A DNA stretch of 64,000 bases from Curvularia sp. ZM96 (lineage: Eukaryota > Ascomycota > Dothideomycetes > Pleosporales > Pleosporaceae). The stretch's first letter is position 1, and each line of letters opens with the position of its first letter. The stretch covers positions 2,294,001 to 2,358,000 of the forward strand of contig JAJGBQ010000001.1 of NCBI GenBank assembly GCA_022457065.1, given 5' to 3'. The notes beneath the pieces are model-generated. The model worked only from the letters and a program-made list of their open reading frames with translations. It had not been told where the DNA came from and made no database searches. Position numbers and translations under genes: made by a program. Below, piece by piece: positions 1-10,918 of the stretch.

Positions 1-43
1 CATAGTAGCACCACGCCTGCAGCCGATTGCGGGCGCGAACTTT

Positions 44-50
44 TGACTCA
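44..50. promoter_or_regulatory. GCN4/CPC1-type TGACTCA site upstream of HOM3
   Basis: A perfect TGACTCA heptamer lies about 190 bp before the aspartate kinase start codon. This is the consensus for the bZIP activator of general amino-acid control (Gcn4 in yeast, CPC1/CpcA in filamentous fungi), which controls HOM3 in yeast. The match is seen directly; binding is inferred from the motif and from the identity of the downstream gene. Confidence 0.6.
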
Positions 51-237
51 GGCGCCTTTCCCCCACTAAAACCGCCCAAGAATTCCCTCAACTTTCACAA
101 CCCCATATTTCGCCCACCACACGTCATCCACGTCCTGACAAACCTCATTCGATAGCATTTTTGCCATCCAATCTTCCACGAATAAATTCTGCACAGCCAA
201 TTGACTAGAGTTCAACGCTTTAACCCTCTACTCCAAC

Positions 238-1929
238 ATGTCAGCATACACAAACGGTCACACCGAGTCGGAGCGGATAGCTCACACGGAAGAGAAGCAT
301 CTTCCCGGAGGATGGGTCGTCCTCAAGTTCGGCGGTACAAGCGTCGGCAAGTTCCCGGAAAATATAGCGGACATTGTCAAGTACGACTCCAATCCAGCTC
401 ATAGAGGATGGGCACAAAGTACTAACGTTCGCAGAGCTGGCAATGAGACGAACCGCGCCGCTATAGTCTGCTCCGCGCGCAGCAGCAACACGAAGCTCGA
501 GGGAACTACCAATCGTCTCCTTCGCGCTGCCCGAGCTGCTGAGAGACCCAACCACCGCGCCTATGACGAAATCGTCGAAGCCATCCGTACCGACCATATC
601 CAGGCCGGCAAGGATATCCTCAAGAGCCCGGACATTCTGGCTTCTTACACGGAAGAGGTCAACGCTGAGTGCGAGAGTCTGATCAAGATCTTGGAGTCGG
701 CCCAACATTTGGAGGAGGTTACCAACCACACCGAGGACAAGATCATCAGCAAGGGCGAGAAACTGAGCTGTCGCTACATGGCCGCCATACTGAACGACCG
801 CGGCACGCCTGCCCAGTTTGTCGACCTCAGCGACATCATCAAGCCCAATGCGTCCATCAAAGGCGGGTTGCAGGAAAAGTTCTACAAAGACTTGGCTGCC
901 GACTTCGCCAAACAGGTCGAAGAATGTGGAGATAAAGTCCCCGTCATTACCGGCTTCTTCGGAAATGTGCCTGGTGGCCTCCTGACCTCGATTGGACGCG
1001 GATACACCGATCTATGCGCTGCTTTGGTAGCCGTCGGCATAAAGGCCAAGGAACTTCAGGTCTGGAAGGAGGTGGATGGCATCTTCACGGCAGACCCGCG
1101 CAAGGTCCCCACGGCTGCATTGCTCCCTACCGTCACTCCTGCAGAGGCTGCCGAGTTGACCTTCTACGGATCCGAGGTCATTCATCCCTTCACCATGGAG
1201 CAGGTCATCCGCGCCCGTATCCCCATTCGCATCAAGAATGTTATGAACCCACGCAATGCTGGAACCGTCATCTTCCCAGACAACTTGCGTGACATTGACA
1301 ACCATGCGCCTCTCAAGGAAGCTGGTCTCTTCCGCACTCGTTCCTCGAGTCTGCTCAATCAGCTCGAGGGCCCAAAGCGGCCGACGGCAGTGACCATCAA
1401 GCACAATATTGTTGTGCTTAACGTGCACAGCAACAAGCGTACTCGTGCCCATGGTTTCTTGATGAACATCTTCAACATTCTCGACAACTGGCGCCTCTCA
1501 GTCGACCTCATCTCGTCGTCCGAGGTTCATGTCTCCATGGCTTTGCACTCCGAGTCGGCTCTTCTCAGCGGCGGAGGCGAAGATGACTACAAGATCCAGT
1601 CCAAGGACCTCCAGGGTGCCGTCAATGATCTCAGTTCCCTTGGAACTATCGATATTGTACCCGACATGGCTATTGTGAGCTTGGTCGGTAAGCAGTTGAA
1701 GAACATGATTGGTATCTCTGGCAAGTTCTTCAGCGTCTTGGGACAGAACAACATTAACATTGAAATGATCTCACAAGGTATGCTGCAATGATCTGATCTG
1801 TTTAAGAGCTTCATTTACTAATTCAACGCAGGCGCCAGCGAGATTAACATCTCTTGCGTTATCGAGGAGCGCGAAGCCGACCGCGCTCTCAACGTCGTAC
1901 ATACGAATCTCTTTACATTCTTAGAATAG
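238..1929 (+). CDS. HOM3: aspartate kinase (HOM3), three exons
   Basis: Phosphorylates L-aspartate, the first step towards threonine, methionine and homoserine, in the cytosol. Exons are 238-380, 435-1777 and 1832-1929, giving 527 residues, the same length as yeast Hom3. The N-terminus has the kinase motif VLKFGGTSVGKF, followed by VCSARSS and the catalytic region FFGNVPGGLLTSIGRGYTDLCAAL. The C-terminal part carries the paired ACT regulatory domains (around VDLISSSEVHVSMAL and GKFFSVLGQNNINIEMISQGASEINISCVIEE). Intron 1 is 54 nt with a TACTAAC branch site next to its CAG acceptor and has no in-frame stop; removing it restores the expected NIADIVKAGNE junction. Intron 2 (1778-1831) joins ISQ to GASEINISCV, which completes the ACT domain. 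Feedback regulation by threonine through ACT is known for the family. Confidence 0.95.
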
Positions 1930-2283
1930 GTCTGATACTTGCATTAGTGGAGTTAGATACCACTCGGACGATGCTTTTCATTTAATTTCATAGTCGTGTT
2001 GTATGTCCTACTTGCACGCGACATTCTCTCACTGTCTCTATTTGTCTCTCGTTGCGTGTTCGTGATCTTGAACAGGGTCCAAGCCTTATATGACGCGCAA
2101 ACGCACAATAGCTACACACAGTCAAGTTGCCGCCCATCTACCGCTCATTTATTAGCTTTTCCTTTCACCTCTAGTCTTGGCAGCCACAGAGGTAAGGCTT
2201 GTAGCGCCATTGCTCATCAAAATACCAGCAGCAGCCTGCGATATTAAATATCATCTAGACAACTTCCAATACTCATCGTCAAG
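1930..2283. other. intergenic, 3' end of HOM3 and promoter of next gene
   Basis: Tandem (same-strand) spacer of about 350 bp. A 252-nt open frame at 1996-2247 has no recognisable features and is taken as chance. Nothing else was identified. Confidence 0.5.
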
Positions 2284-4416
2284 ATGGCCTGTCAAGTCAA
2301 GCCCGCAAGCGCGGTGAATGACGACACAGAGAAAGGACTATCACCGCTCTCAGGCAGGCCGATGAAGAAACATGAACGATGGGGATTGAAGGGCATTGCC
2401 AAAGAAAAGCATGCGGACTTCTGGGAGCAGGCCGAATATTGGTGCAAGGAGCGGTTTGCAGAAGCCAAGTGGAGGGAGGCTGTAGGCCGGATTGAGCGAG
2501 CCGCCAAAGAAGACAACGTTATCATGTTTGGATGGCATCCGCCACAACAGCCTACCGATCCAGCAACTACAACAATAGGCCGCCGGCGAATGCTTCGCAA
2601 CTCTTCATCACTCACTTCATCTACGGGCACGCACCCATTGTTCCCGCCACACCTCCGGCGCATTTCTAGCTCGACATCCACGACGGCGCGGCCACGATGG
2701 GACATTGTGAACCCTGGCCCTGCAACTCCGCTATCAGCTACTTCAGGTATCAAAAACGCTTTTGCTGAAGGCGGTATCTGGGCTTCTCTCTCACCCAAGA
2801 CACCTGTGAGTGCAGCTTCCGCTTCACCTACGCCATTCACTGTTGTGCCAGTCGAGCCCTGGACACCAGAACCTCCTCGAGACACTGAAGCCAAAGCCAC
2901 ATACGACGAGGTCCGGAGAGAAATCAAGCAGACGGCTCTCCGAGTCTGCGCCAACCGACTGGGACTACGCCGCTCCTCCTCCGGCGGCCACGACGTCATC
3001 CATCCTTCGATGGTCAAGCCCAAGGACGAGATAGTTGCCGCAGAAATGACTCTGGACTCTCTCATGCTCGACCTCCCGCAAGTGCTCGACACCAATCTCC
3101 CTGCCCGAATCGAGCAATACGCCGACGACGAAGCAACCAATCTACGGCAATACAGCATCCTCACTGCTGAGAAACTCTCAGACATCAATTCCTGGCTTCA
3201 CATCGACGAGAACACAGGAGAGATGACAACGGTCCTTGAAGCACAGCGCGACCTCCTGCGTCTAAACCGCAATCTGCACAAGGATCAAGACTTGAGCATA
3301 TGTGACATGGCAGTGCAGTCTGCGTGGGCCGTCAAGATCCTAAGTGATCTCGAATACGTCGTCGACAGTCGAGGGGATACCGACAGCGCCGACAGCGACG
3401 AAGGCTACAGCTACGACAACTTTCTTCGCAGTATACGCAGCGAGAGCACACTCAGCGAAGCAAGCGCAGCAAGTGTCGAATCGTCGCCCAGTCATACCGG
3501 GGCAAAAGTATGTGACAAACAGCCTCGCGCCCGGCACAGCAGCAGCCCCGTCAAACCCACATTGTCCTCCTTGTCCCTTGCTGCCTCGCCCGCGCCCTCA
3601 CGCAGACCCTACCCGCATCGTAGAAACCTCTCTATTAATACGTCGTCCAGCAATGTTGTCCTCCCCGCCGAACTCAGCCCTGAAGAACGGTTCTACCGCC
3701 ATCAAGGCCCTAGCATGGTAGATCTGGATAGCTGGGCGGATGAGCTCAACAATATGCAAAGGAAACGCGCAGGAATCATATTGGAGGGTGCTCTGTGTCC
3801 CCCAGTGCCTAGAAGTACGCCGTTTCTGGTTCCAAGCGGAAACGGACGAAGGAGAGGACGCATGAGGAGGAGTGGTGATTTGATTGAAGGCCCAGGAGAT
3901 GTTATGTTGCGTCGTTTTCTCGACGAGCACGATGGAGGGGAAGAAGTCACCACGCCGCGTCTAGACACCAACCCCGGTACTTTTCCTCGACTCGAACCGC
4001 CCAGCCGCCCGCCATATTTGGTGCATCAGGATGGCGAAGAAGTAAGGGAACTCCTCCAAAACGGATATGATCTTCGTGCGGCACTTCGGCTTGAGCCGCC
4101 TCGCCGTCCGCCATATGTGACGCAGCGAGATGGCGAAGAGGAAGTAACGACATCACGTCTAGCCAACGCTACTCATGCTTCACTTCGACTGGACCCGCCT
4201 CGCCGTCCACCGCACTTGGTACAGCGAAACAGCGACTTAGTACCTAGTCGCGCAGCGCTGGAACACAGAGAGGCGCGTCGTCGGGTTAATCGTGCAGTTA
4301 GTCTTGAGCAGTGTGTGGGAAGTCAGAGGGAGGCGGGGGAGGTGCAGGAGTGGGTGAGGAAGTTGGAGAGGATGGAGAGTAGGGAGAGGTTGAGGCAGAT
4401 GGAGCAGTTCTTGTAA
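2284..4416 (+). CDS. hypothetical protein with C-terminal Pro/Arg-rich tandem repeat
   Basis: Single uninterrupted 710-codon frame starting at an ATG preceded by AAG. I do not recognise the family. Residues 25-85 are a charged, Trp-rich segment that looks folded (KKHERWGLKGIAKEKHADFW and EAKWREAVGRIERAAKEDNV). The middle is Ser/Thr/Pro-rich and probably disordered. Residues 570-660 contain three to four degenerate repeats of the type L-(E/D)-P-P-R-R-P-P-(Y/H)-x-x-Q-x-(D/N)-(G/S)-(E/D), spaced by about 30-35 residues. The C-terminus (VQEWVRKLERMESRERLRQM) is a predicted amphipathic helix or short coiled coil. There is no signal peptide or membrane segment. It converges on the MINDY gene downstream. 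Proline/arginine repeats suggest an interaction scaffold, but that is only inference. Confidence 0.8.
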   Translation: MACQVKPASAVNDDTEKGLSPLSGRPMKKHERWGLKGIAKEKHADFWEQAEYWCKERFAEAKWREAVGRIERAAKEDNVIMFGWHPPQQPTDPATTTIGRRRMLRNSSSLTSSTGTHPLFPPHLRRISSSTSTTARPRWDIVNPGPATPLSATSGIKNAFAEGGIWASLSPKTPVSAASASPTPFTVVPVEPWTPEPPRDTEAKATYDEVRREIKQTALRVCANRLGLRRSSSGGHDVIHPSMVKPKDEIVAAEMTLDSLMLDLPQVLDTNLPARIEQYADDEATNLRQYSILTAEKLSDINSWLHIDENTGEMTTVLEAQRDLLRLNRNLHKDQDLSICDMAVQSAWAVKILSDLEYVVDSRGDTDSADSDEGYSYDNFLRSIRSESTLSEASAASVESSPSHTGAKVCDKQPRARHSSSPVKPTLSSLSLAASPAPSRRPYPHRRNLSINTSSSNVVLPAELSPEERFYRHQGPSMVDLDSWADELNNMQRKRAGIILEGALCPPVPRSTPFLVPSGNGRRRGRMRRSGDLIEGPGDVMLRRFLDEHDGGEEVTTPRLDTNPGTFPRLEPPSRPPYLVHQDGEEVRELLQNGYDLRAALRLEPPRRPPYVTQRDGEEEVTTSRLANATHASLRLDPPRRPPHLVQRNSDLVPSRAALEHREARRRVNRAVSLEQCVGSQREAGEVQEWVRKLERMESRERLRQMEQFL

Positions 4417-4928
4417 GATTGAGTGAGAAGTGGTGTGGACGGAGAGCAAAGTGGAGAGGGATGAGAATGCGATCTGATGATTGAAAAAGAGGCTGGTGTC
4501 TTGGCTCTGAATACAGCACAGGGCCACGGATCTTCTATGTACATTAGTAGGACTTGATATGAATTTTGATTTCTTCATGTGAGAAAGGACTGAGAATGGT
4601 TACTTTGAGGTAACGAACAGGTAAAAGGCTTCGATGACTAGGAATAACTACGGTAGTACAAGTGTTTCCATTTACCATTTCCTTTCTCCGTCTTGATTCC
4701 TTTTGCATGCAAACTCTTCCCTCGACATTGTACATTGCGAAAACCAAAGAACACGGGTATAATAATAGTCCCCACCCAAAACGCCAAGTCTACCAAAAAC
4801 CAAACATCTCACTAGCTGACGCTGCACCAACGGCAAAGTACATTCGGCAGATCGCTAGAAAGCCAATGAACGTGTCAGCATCTCCAGAAAATGATATAGA
4901 AGATTTCAAAACGACAAACATGCGCAGT
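4417..4928. other. convergent intergenic region
   Basis: Tail-to-tail spacer of about 510 bp holding the 3' untranslated regions of the two flanking genes. Short open frames on both strands here show no coding character. Confidence 0.5.
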
Positions 4929-7619
4929 TTACATAACAACGCACTTGTCTCGTTCCTCATTCCCGTTGGGACCTGGTGTGCCGGCCGCGCCACCACTTTG
5001 CCTTCTGCCGGGCCGACCAGGCATCATGTTTGGAGAAGCCATTGGGCGTCCAGGGCGGCGGCCTCCCGCGACAGAGCCTGGAGGCGGTGGGTGACCGCCA
5101 TTCATAGTCTGGTATGCGCTGCCGTGCTGGGGTATTGGGGCCGAAGGATTGGCGGGATGACCAGCCGGCGGATTATATCGTGGCGCTGAAGATGCCTCCT
5201 CATACGTTGGGGGTGGAGCAGGTTCAGTGGCGGGACGATGCCCAGTGATGTTGTTACGGCGTGGGGGTATGACTGGGGCTTGTTCGGGTCGAGATGGAGG
5301 ACGGTTACCACCAGGTTGTGGGGCTTGGTTATTCCGTGCACGCTGCTCTGTCTCGCGTCTTTGGCGATCCTCTTCTTCCTCCTGCAGTTGTAACGCTAGT
5401 GCGAGATCATGATCTTCTTGCTCAGCCCTACTGAGACCAGTGGGTGATGTAGTCTCATCCTGTGCATTAGATTCTCCGGCGCCCAACTGCTGTTGGTTTC
5501 CTCGGCGGCCTTGCACCGTGGTCCACCCTTGAGTGTCGTCCGCGTCGACTAGATTCTCAGGCTGCTGATCTTGCGTTCCCATGGCTGAGTTGCTGTTATC
5601 GACTGAGCGGAAATCGCCTGAGTAGAGCTGACTACCCTGTCCGTTAACATCAATGAGCGACTCCCACACAATCTCGTCGTGAGTTGCATAACCTTGATCT
5701 GTAACAAGAGTCACAAGCTGACCATTACGTGGGTTTTTGCATAGCGTAGAGAAGTGGTCATTCCTGAAGAGTATGGCGACTTGACCAAGCTGAAGGTTGT
5801 CCTTAATAACCTTGAGGCCATGGTCGGTAAGCTGTGTCGGCCATCTCATCAAGAATTCCTTGATAGCATGAATATCCGTAAACAATTGTTGCTCCTCTTC
5901 ATTCAACGAGTCGCCTGCGTTCAGTTTTGTGTTGAGCTCCTCTTCTTGAAACTGAACCAACTGCGATGCTTCGTAAGAAGGAGCTACACGGTTGAAGGCG
6001 GCAAAGGCATCCGTATCAGCCTCTGGTAGCCATCCGTGCATTAGGGGAATGTTGAAGGTTCGATATAGCTTCATATCACGCGTGTCCTCGAACGCCCCGG
6101 CTCGGTTCGTAAGAGCAGCATGGTTGGCTGCAGAGTTTGGGTCTGGAACAAACAGGGGGTTGACATTGAGGCCAGTGTGCAATGCAAGAAGAAACTTGTA
6201 CAGCTCGCTCACATCTGGTAGTTCCTGGGCTGCGTCACCTCGGCGTCCAGACATAAGCTCTTCGAATACGGCATCCAGCAACAATCCTAGGCTAACTGTT
6301 TCGCGTGTGCGCAAGGTTTCGACCAGTGCAGTCTCAAGGTTTGCGGGAGTAGAGAGAACAAGCGCATTCACGAGAGCCAGCAACGGGCAGGGGCCATTCA
6401 AGTTTTGCGTAAGAATGGGCGATACACGCATGTCCTTGATGCTGTCATCGAACCAGCGAACATGCTTGATCTGATAGTGTTCTTTTCTCTGTCGGTTCAT
6501 TGCAGTGTTCGGCGACTCTAACGCGGGAGGAACGTTAGAGCCTACTCCTGTGTCGATGGGTCTTGGAGGCATAGCGGGCGGGTTCTCCTCATGGGACCTC
6601 CTCGGCGGCAACGCGGGCGGATGTTCTTCAGAAGTTGGTGGCGTCTGTTCAGGTGTATACTGCGGTTGCGGCGGCGTCTGTCCGGCAGTAGGGACGTTCT
6701 CCGAAACGTTCGAGGCAGGCGGCACCTTCGAGGCTGCCTCATTGCCACTAGCACTGCTTTCCGGGACGGTCCAGGGAGTGGTGTGAGTCTGCTTGTTGCT
6801 AGGCGCAGACTCCCAAGGGTTCGCATCGATCAAACTAGCATTGTGTTCAGACTGCGGAGTTGGCGAATTTACTGCGATAGCTGGTGCGTCGTTCGCGGAA
6901 GCAGGAGGGTGCGCTGATGAGGTATGGTCGTCCAGTCCGAGGTTGCGCATTTCATGTGTTGGCGTACTTGGGGTTTGATATGCTGGCAACTCAACGGGAG
7001 CATCGTACTTGTGTGCATTGCCCACCGCGTCCCCCCAGATAGCTTCGCTGCTTTCTCCGCCAAGGTTGCTTTGCCCAGTTGTTTGCATCTTCAGGTATGG
7101 ATTGTTTGTCTGAAGCGGGATGGAGCTATTGGATTGTTCTGATACGTAGCTTCTAGCGCCGTACGACCCCGGGCTGCCACCAGTAGGCATTGATGACATG
7201 TTTTCCATTGATCTTTTGATGGGCACACCGGGCGGCGGACCTGGTCTCAGCGCGTCTGGGAGACCGCCGGTAACATTGTTTGTCTTGGGCACTGGTGGTA
7301 TCTTGCCTCCGGCTGGTTTCAAGGCAGCAGGCACTTGATGAGGATCGACCTCCTCAAATTCGTCGTCCGTCTGGTTCCACTCATCTTCACTGAGGTCCGA
7401 GTCATCGTCGCGGGTGTCTTTCGGCGGCTCGGCGTCTGCTGGTGTCCTGAAATTGAAGGCTGGTGACTTGCTTTGGTTTGGCGGGTTTATAGCATTGTCG
7501 GGAGTCGAGGGAAGTACGGGTGGATATTCTTCGGAAGGCGTTGTAGGGTACGGCGGGTTCGCTTTAGACAGTGGTGCTGGCACAAGGCCATCGTGCTCGT
7601 CAGGCTTCCGAAGCACCAT
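4929..7619 (-). CDS. MIY1: MINDY family (MIY domain) deubiquitinase with C-terminal CAAX box
   Basis: An 896-residue single-exon protein. MINDY/Miy1 enzymes are cysteine proteases that trim K48-linked ubiquitin chains. The catalytic domain spans about residues 385-690: Cys411 lies in LNGPCPLLALVNALVL and His622 in AILFRNDHFSTL; LVTDQGYATHDEIVWESL follows. Residues 1-380 are Pro/Ser-rich and disordered, with repeated PPALPPR/PPAMPPR SH3-ligand-like motifs. Near residues 745-775 there is a helix DLALALQLQEEEEDRQRR, which resembles a ubiquitin-interacting or MIU-type motif. The last four residues are CVVM, a farnesylation-type CAAX box; as I recall, a yeast member of this family is also a predicted prenylation target. 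It shares a 445-bp divergent promoter region with TRM6. The start at 7619 is the first ATG of the frame. Confidence 0.9.
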   Translation of the reverse strand: MVLRKPDEHDGLVPAPLSKANPPYPTTPSEEYPPVLPSTPDNAINPPNQSKSPAFNFRTPADAEPPKDTRDDDSDLSEDEWNQTDDEFEEVDPHQVPAALKPAGGKIPPVPKTNNVTGGLPDALRPGPPPGVPIKRSMENMSSMPTGGSPGSYGARSYVSEQSNSSIPLQTNNPYLKMQTTGQSNLGGESSEAIWGDAVGNAHKYDAPVELPAYQTPSTPTHEMRNLGLDDHTSSAHPPASANDAPAIAVNSPTPQSEHNASLIDANPWESAPSNKQTHTTPWTVPESSASGNEAASKVPPASNVSENVPTAGQTPPQPQYTPEQTPPTSEEHPPALPPRRSHEENPPAMPPRPIDTGVGSNVPPALESPNTAMNRQRKEHYQIKHVRWFDDSIKDMRVSPILTQNLNGPCPLLALVNALVLSTPANLETALVETLRTRETVSLGLLLDAVFEELMSGRRGDAAQELPDVSELYKFLLALHTGLNVNPLFVPDPNSAANHAALTNRAGAFEDTRDMKLYRTFNIPLMHGWLPEADTDAFAAFNRVAPSYEASQLVQFQEEELNTKLNAGDSLNEEEQQLFTDIHAIKEFLMRWPTQLTDHGLKVIKDNLQLGQVAILFRNDHFSTLCKNPRNGQLVTLVTDQGYATHDEIVWESLIDVNGQGSQLYSGDFRSVDNSNSAMGTQDQQPENLVDADDTQGWTTVQGRRGNQQQLGAGESNAQDETTSPTGLSRAEQEDHDLALALQLQEEEEDRQRRETEQRARNNQAPQPGGNRPPSRPEQAPVIPPRRNNITGHRPATEPAPPPTYEEASSAPRYNPPAGHPANPSAPIPQHGSAYQTMNGGHPPPPGSVAGGRRPGRPMASPNMMPGRPGRRQSGGAAGTPGPNGNEERDKCVVM

Positions 7620-8064
7620 GCTCGGCGATGTAGACCTAGAATATGGTGGTGCAATCCGGTGGAGCTCTTGAGCAGCCGCTGCGCGCTGGAAAGCTTGATG
7701 GAATTAGGGGTTGGATGGGAGGAAGGGGCTAAAGAGAGATGAGGAAGCGGTGCGCGGTGGCGTCAGGGTCAGCAGTCAATATAGGCAGATACCAGGCCTA
7801 AGTTGCATACGCGGCCTTGGTGTTGGATTGCCCGGTCGCAAGCAAGCGGAGGCGATGACGTGAAGCAGGTGGCTGAAGCAGGGCGTGGCTGTGCTCGAGT
7901 TGTGGCATCCTCGGAATTAATCCCTGCAGCCAATCTGCTAGCTCCAGAACTTCTTCTCTGCGCGCGCCGTAGCCACAAAAGTGTGCGGAATCATAATTAC
8001 TCGTCGAGAACACTGTCGCATATGGAATAGGCTTGTCGCCTCGCCGTGGCCATCTTGTTCTGCC
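7620..8064. promoter_or_regulatory. bidirectional promoter region MINDY / TRM6
   Basis: Head-to-head spacer of 445 bp between the MINDY start (minus) and the TRM6 start (plus), so both promoters must lie here or in the leaders. I could not identify a specific factor site. Confidence 0.5.
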
Positions 8065-9984
8065 ATGCATTCTTACATTCGCCCCAATACCCACGTGGCG
8101 CTGCGGCTCCCGTCCGGTCTTTTCAAGATTATCGAGACCACTCCGAATACGTACGTCGCATAGCTGGAGTGAGCCCTCCGAGTAGATGGACTTGTGGAGT
8201 CTTTACTGATTTCATGTAGAAGTATTAATCTCGGCAAGTTCGGTACTTTCAACACGAACCTCATCCTCGGGCGCCCGTACTATCTCACCTATGAGCTCCT
8301 CGACAAGGACGATGGCAAGTCCAAGACCGAACTGCGTGTCGTGCCTGCCTCTGAGCTTCATGCCGAAGCGCTAGGAAGTGACCATGCGCCAAATGGTGAC
8401 GCCAGCGAGGATAATGGCGAGGGTGGTGCGGGCTTCGACATTGTGGGCGAGGATGGACAGGTTATAATGCGCAACAATCGCTTGACTATTGACGATGCTT
8501 CACGCCAAGCACTGTCTATGGCTGAGATCGAGGAGCTCAAGAAAGCGGGTGCAGGGTCTGGAAAGGAAATCATCGCCAAGATCATGGCCTCTCACAATGC
8601 CATTGACGAAAAGACAAGCTTCTCACTGGCAAAGTACACGCTGCGCAAGTCGAAGAAATACATGAAGCGCTTTACGGCCTTGCCCATGGACGTCGGTCTG
8701 CTCACCGAGTATGTCCTGGAGAAGGAGGCATACAAGATCATGGAGCTGAGGGAAGACCTGCTGGGTTTGATCAACAGCTGGGCCAATATCCACTCTGGAG
8801 AGACAAATCAGATTATTCTCGGTGAAGATGGCGTCAGTCAGATTGGAGGAGGACGATGGCTTGTTGTCGACGATACTGGGGGCTTGCTCACAGCATCGCT
8901 TGCGGAGAAAATGGGCATCTTGTATCCCGATGACGAGAATGACGAGTCCGACTCAGAAGAGAATATCGCGGCTCCCGAAGAAGCTGTAGACGGGACTTTG
9001 ACAACAACAGATCTGCCTGAGTCAAAAGATGCAGACGCTGTCATGCCCGACGCTGATGCTGAGACTGCCACAACAAATCCCACAACCACGACTGATCCTG
9101 CAACAACTGCACCCCCTTCAAATCCTCCTCCAAGGCCAAGGAAGCCGCCGCGGCCACACATCCCCCAGATGTCGGCGCGGACCAATACTCTCACAGTTTT
9201 GCATCCTAACAATCAACCCAACCTCTCTTATCTCAAATACTTTGGTTACGACTACGGCGCACCTACTGTCTCGCACCCTTTGTATAAGCATCTGAAATCG
9301 CTTTCTTGGCTCTCATTGCTTCACCCAGAGGATGACCCATCCTATGATGAACCTGAGGTCATCCCCGAGGATGTCCTTGCGACAATGAAGTCAACGAAGC
9401 GAGGTACATATTACAAGAAGCGGAGACGGTGGGAGCGTGTGAAGACTGTTGTTGATGAGACGCGGCGAGGAGGCTTCGATGGCCTGGTGGTCGCAACAGC
9501 CATGGATGCAAAGACTGTGCTAAAAGAGTTGGTCCCTCTTGTCCGCGGTGGAGGAAGGATAGTTGTCTACAACCCTAATGTTGAGCCTCTGGTGGAACTT
9601 TGCGACTACTACTCCAAGGAGAGAAGGGCTGCCTACATAGCACGGGAGTTTGGACCCTCACCGCAGACCAACGGCCACAAGGCCAAGTTTGAGGATGATA
9701 CCGAGACAAATGGTAGCACAACAGAGGGCGGCAACGAAGATGATGATTTCCCGCTTAACCCTACTTTGCTGCTTGCGCCGTCGCTCCAAACTGCACGCGC
9801 AAGACAGTGGCAAGTTCTCCCCGGGCGAACACACCCAATGATGACAAGCAAAGGTGGTGCAGAGGGGTATCTGTTCACGGCCACCCGCGTCTTGCCGATC
9901 GAGGGTCGAGTCGAGGCGCGCGGCCATCACGGCAAGAAGAAGAGGAAGACTGGTGAGAACGAGCAGGTTACCGTGGAGGCCTAG
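8065..9984 (+). CDS. TRM6: tRNA (adenine-58-N1) methyltransferase non-catalytic subunit TRM6/GCD10
   Basis: Partner of Trm61 in the nuclear complex that makes m1A58 in tRNAs, including initiator tRNA. Exons are 8065-8150 and 8220-9984, giving 616 residues. Exon 1 encodes MHSYIRPNTHVALRLPSG, typical for the Trm6 N-terminus. The intron is 69 nt (GTACGT..TGTAG) and joins PNT to SINLGKFGTFNTNLILGRP. Later features are SLAKYTLRKSKKYMKRF, the NTLTVLHPNNQPNLSYLKYFGYD block and the Rossmann-like half with GLVVATAMDAKTVLKELVPL. There is a low-complexity Thr/Pro linker around residues 300-345. The C-terminus ends in a basic GHHGKKKRKTGE, possibly a nuclear localisation signal. Longer than yeast Gcd10 because of linkers. 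Confidence 0.93.
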
Positions 9985-10918
9985 ATATCTAAGAAATGTG
10001 TATGATCCCATAATACGAATATATGTGGTCTGTCTGGTTCAATATTTGGATGCGTTCAATACGTGAAATTATGCCATGAGAGATTTGGTAGGCAGTTGTG
10101 CTACAATCAGGCTTGCGAGCAATCCATCCAATCCGCCTGAGCCCAAGGACATCTATTGATTGACTGTAAAGCTGCTGCGTTTTGGATTGACCGAATCAAG
10201 CATCTATCAATCGTGTCAACAGACTGATTGCTGGCAATCTGGCGGCAGCGATAAGAAGCCGCTGTAACCCTCATATGGGATCAATATTCCCTATCGTATA
10301 TCAGATTGGTATATCTCATCTCACGCACGATTCGAACATTATAATGGCGCTGTCTGTCTTTTGATGGGCGTCTTGAGCCGGCAGCTCTCGTGGAATATCT
10401 ACCGGCAGACAGTTCTACTGCCTGATATACTCGACTGTTTGGTATACTCGACGGTATTCAACACTGTGCAAGAAACAATGTGCACTAACGCTTTGTTCAA
10501 GACAGACTGCCTCCCATATATCAGCTCCTTGAGACTCTAATCGTACGACACCTTCTCATGGCATTACCGTGGGTGTTCCCACAGCGTTTTCTGCTGCCCG
10601 CTGCCGCTCTTGCTGCACATTCACTTCCCCACTGTTGCCATAGCTACATGACTAAACCCGCCGCAACACGTGTAGTGAGAGTAGTTATGGTCGCCCGGCC
10701 TAGCGTAGTCTGCCTACAGTGTACGTGTGTACTTACACACAACGTACCTTTGTCCGTACCTCTACACCACAACGCCTGATATCAACTTGAAGCTCACGGA
10801 GCACTGATTTGTCTTTGTTCCATCTCCATCGTAACTCATCTTGATATCATCAAGCCTCATCATCTCTCTATCTATCCCTCTCTATCTCTTCATACCACTT
10901 TCTCCAACATCCATCATC
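9985..10918. other. intergenic region with CT-rich leader
   Basis: About 930 bp without a credible gene. The last 80 bp (about 10840-10918) are strongly pyrimidine-rich, a common feature of transcription start regions in filamentous fungi. A short direct repeat TATACTCGAC occurs twice near 10425-10455. A 222-nt open frame at 10558 has no support. Confidence 0.45.

Noticed and set aside
2292..3188. 298-codon open frame antisense to the unknown 710-residue gene
   Set aside because: It mirrors the GC-biased codons of the sense gene, shows no domain, and the sense frame runs much further.
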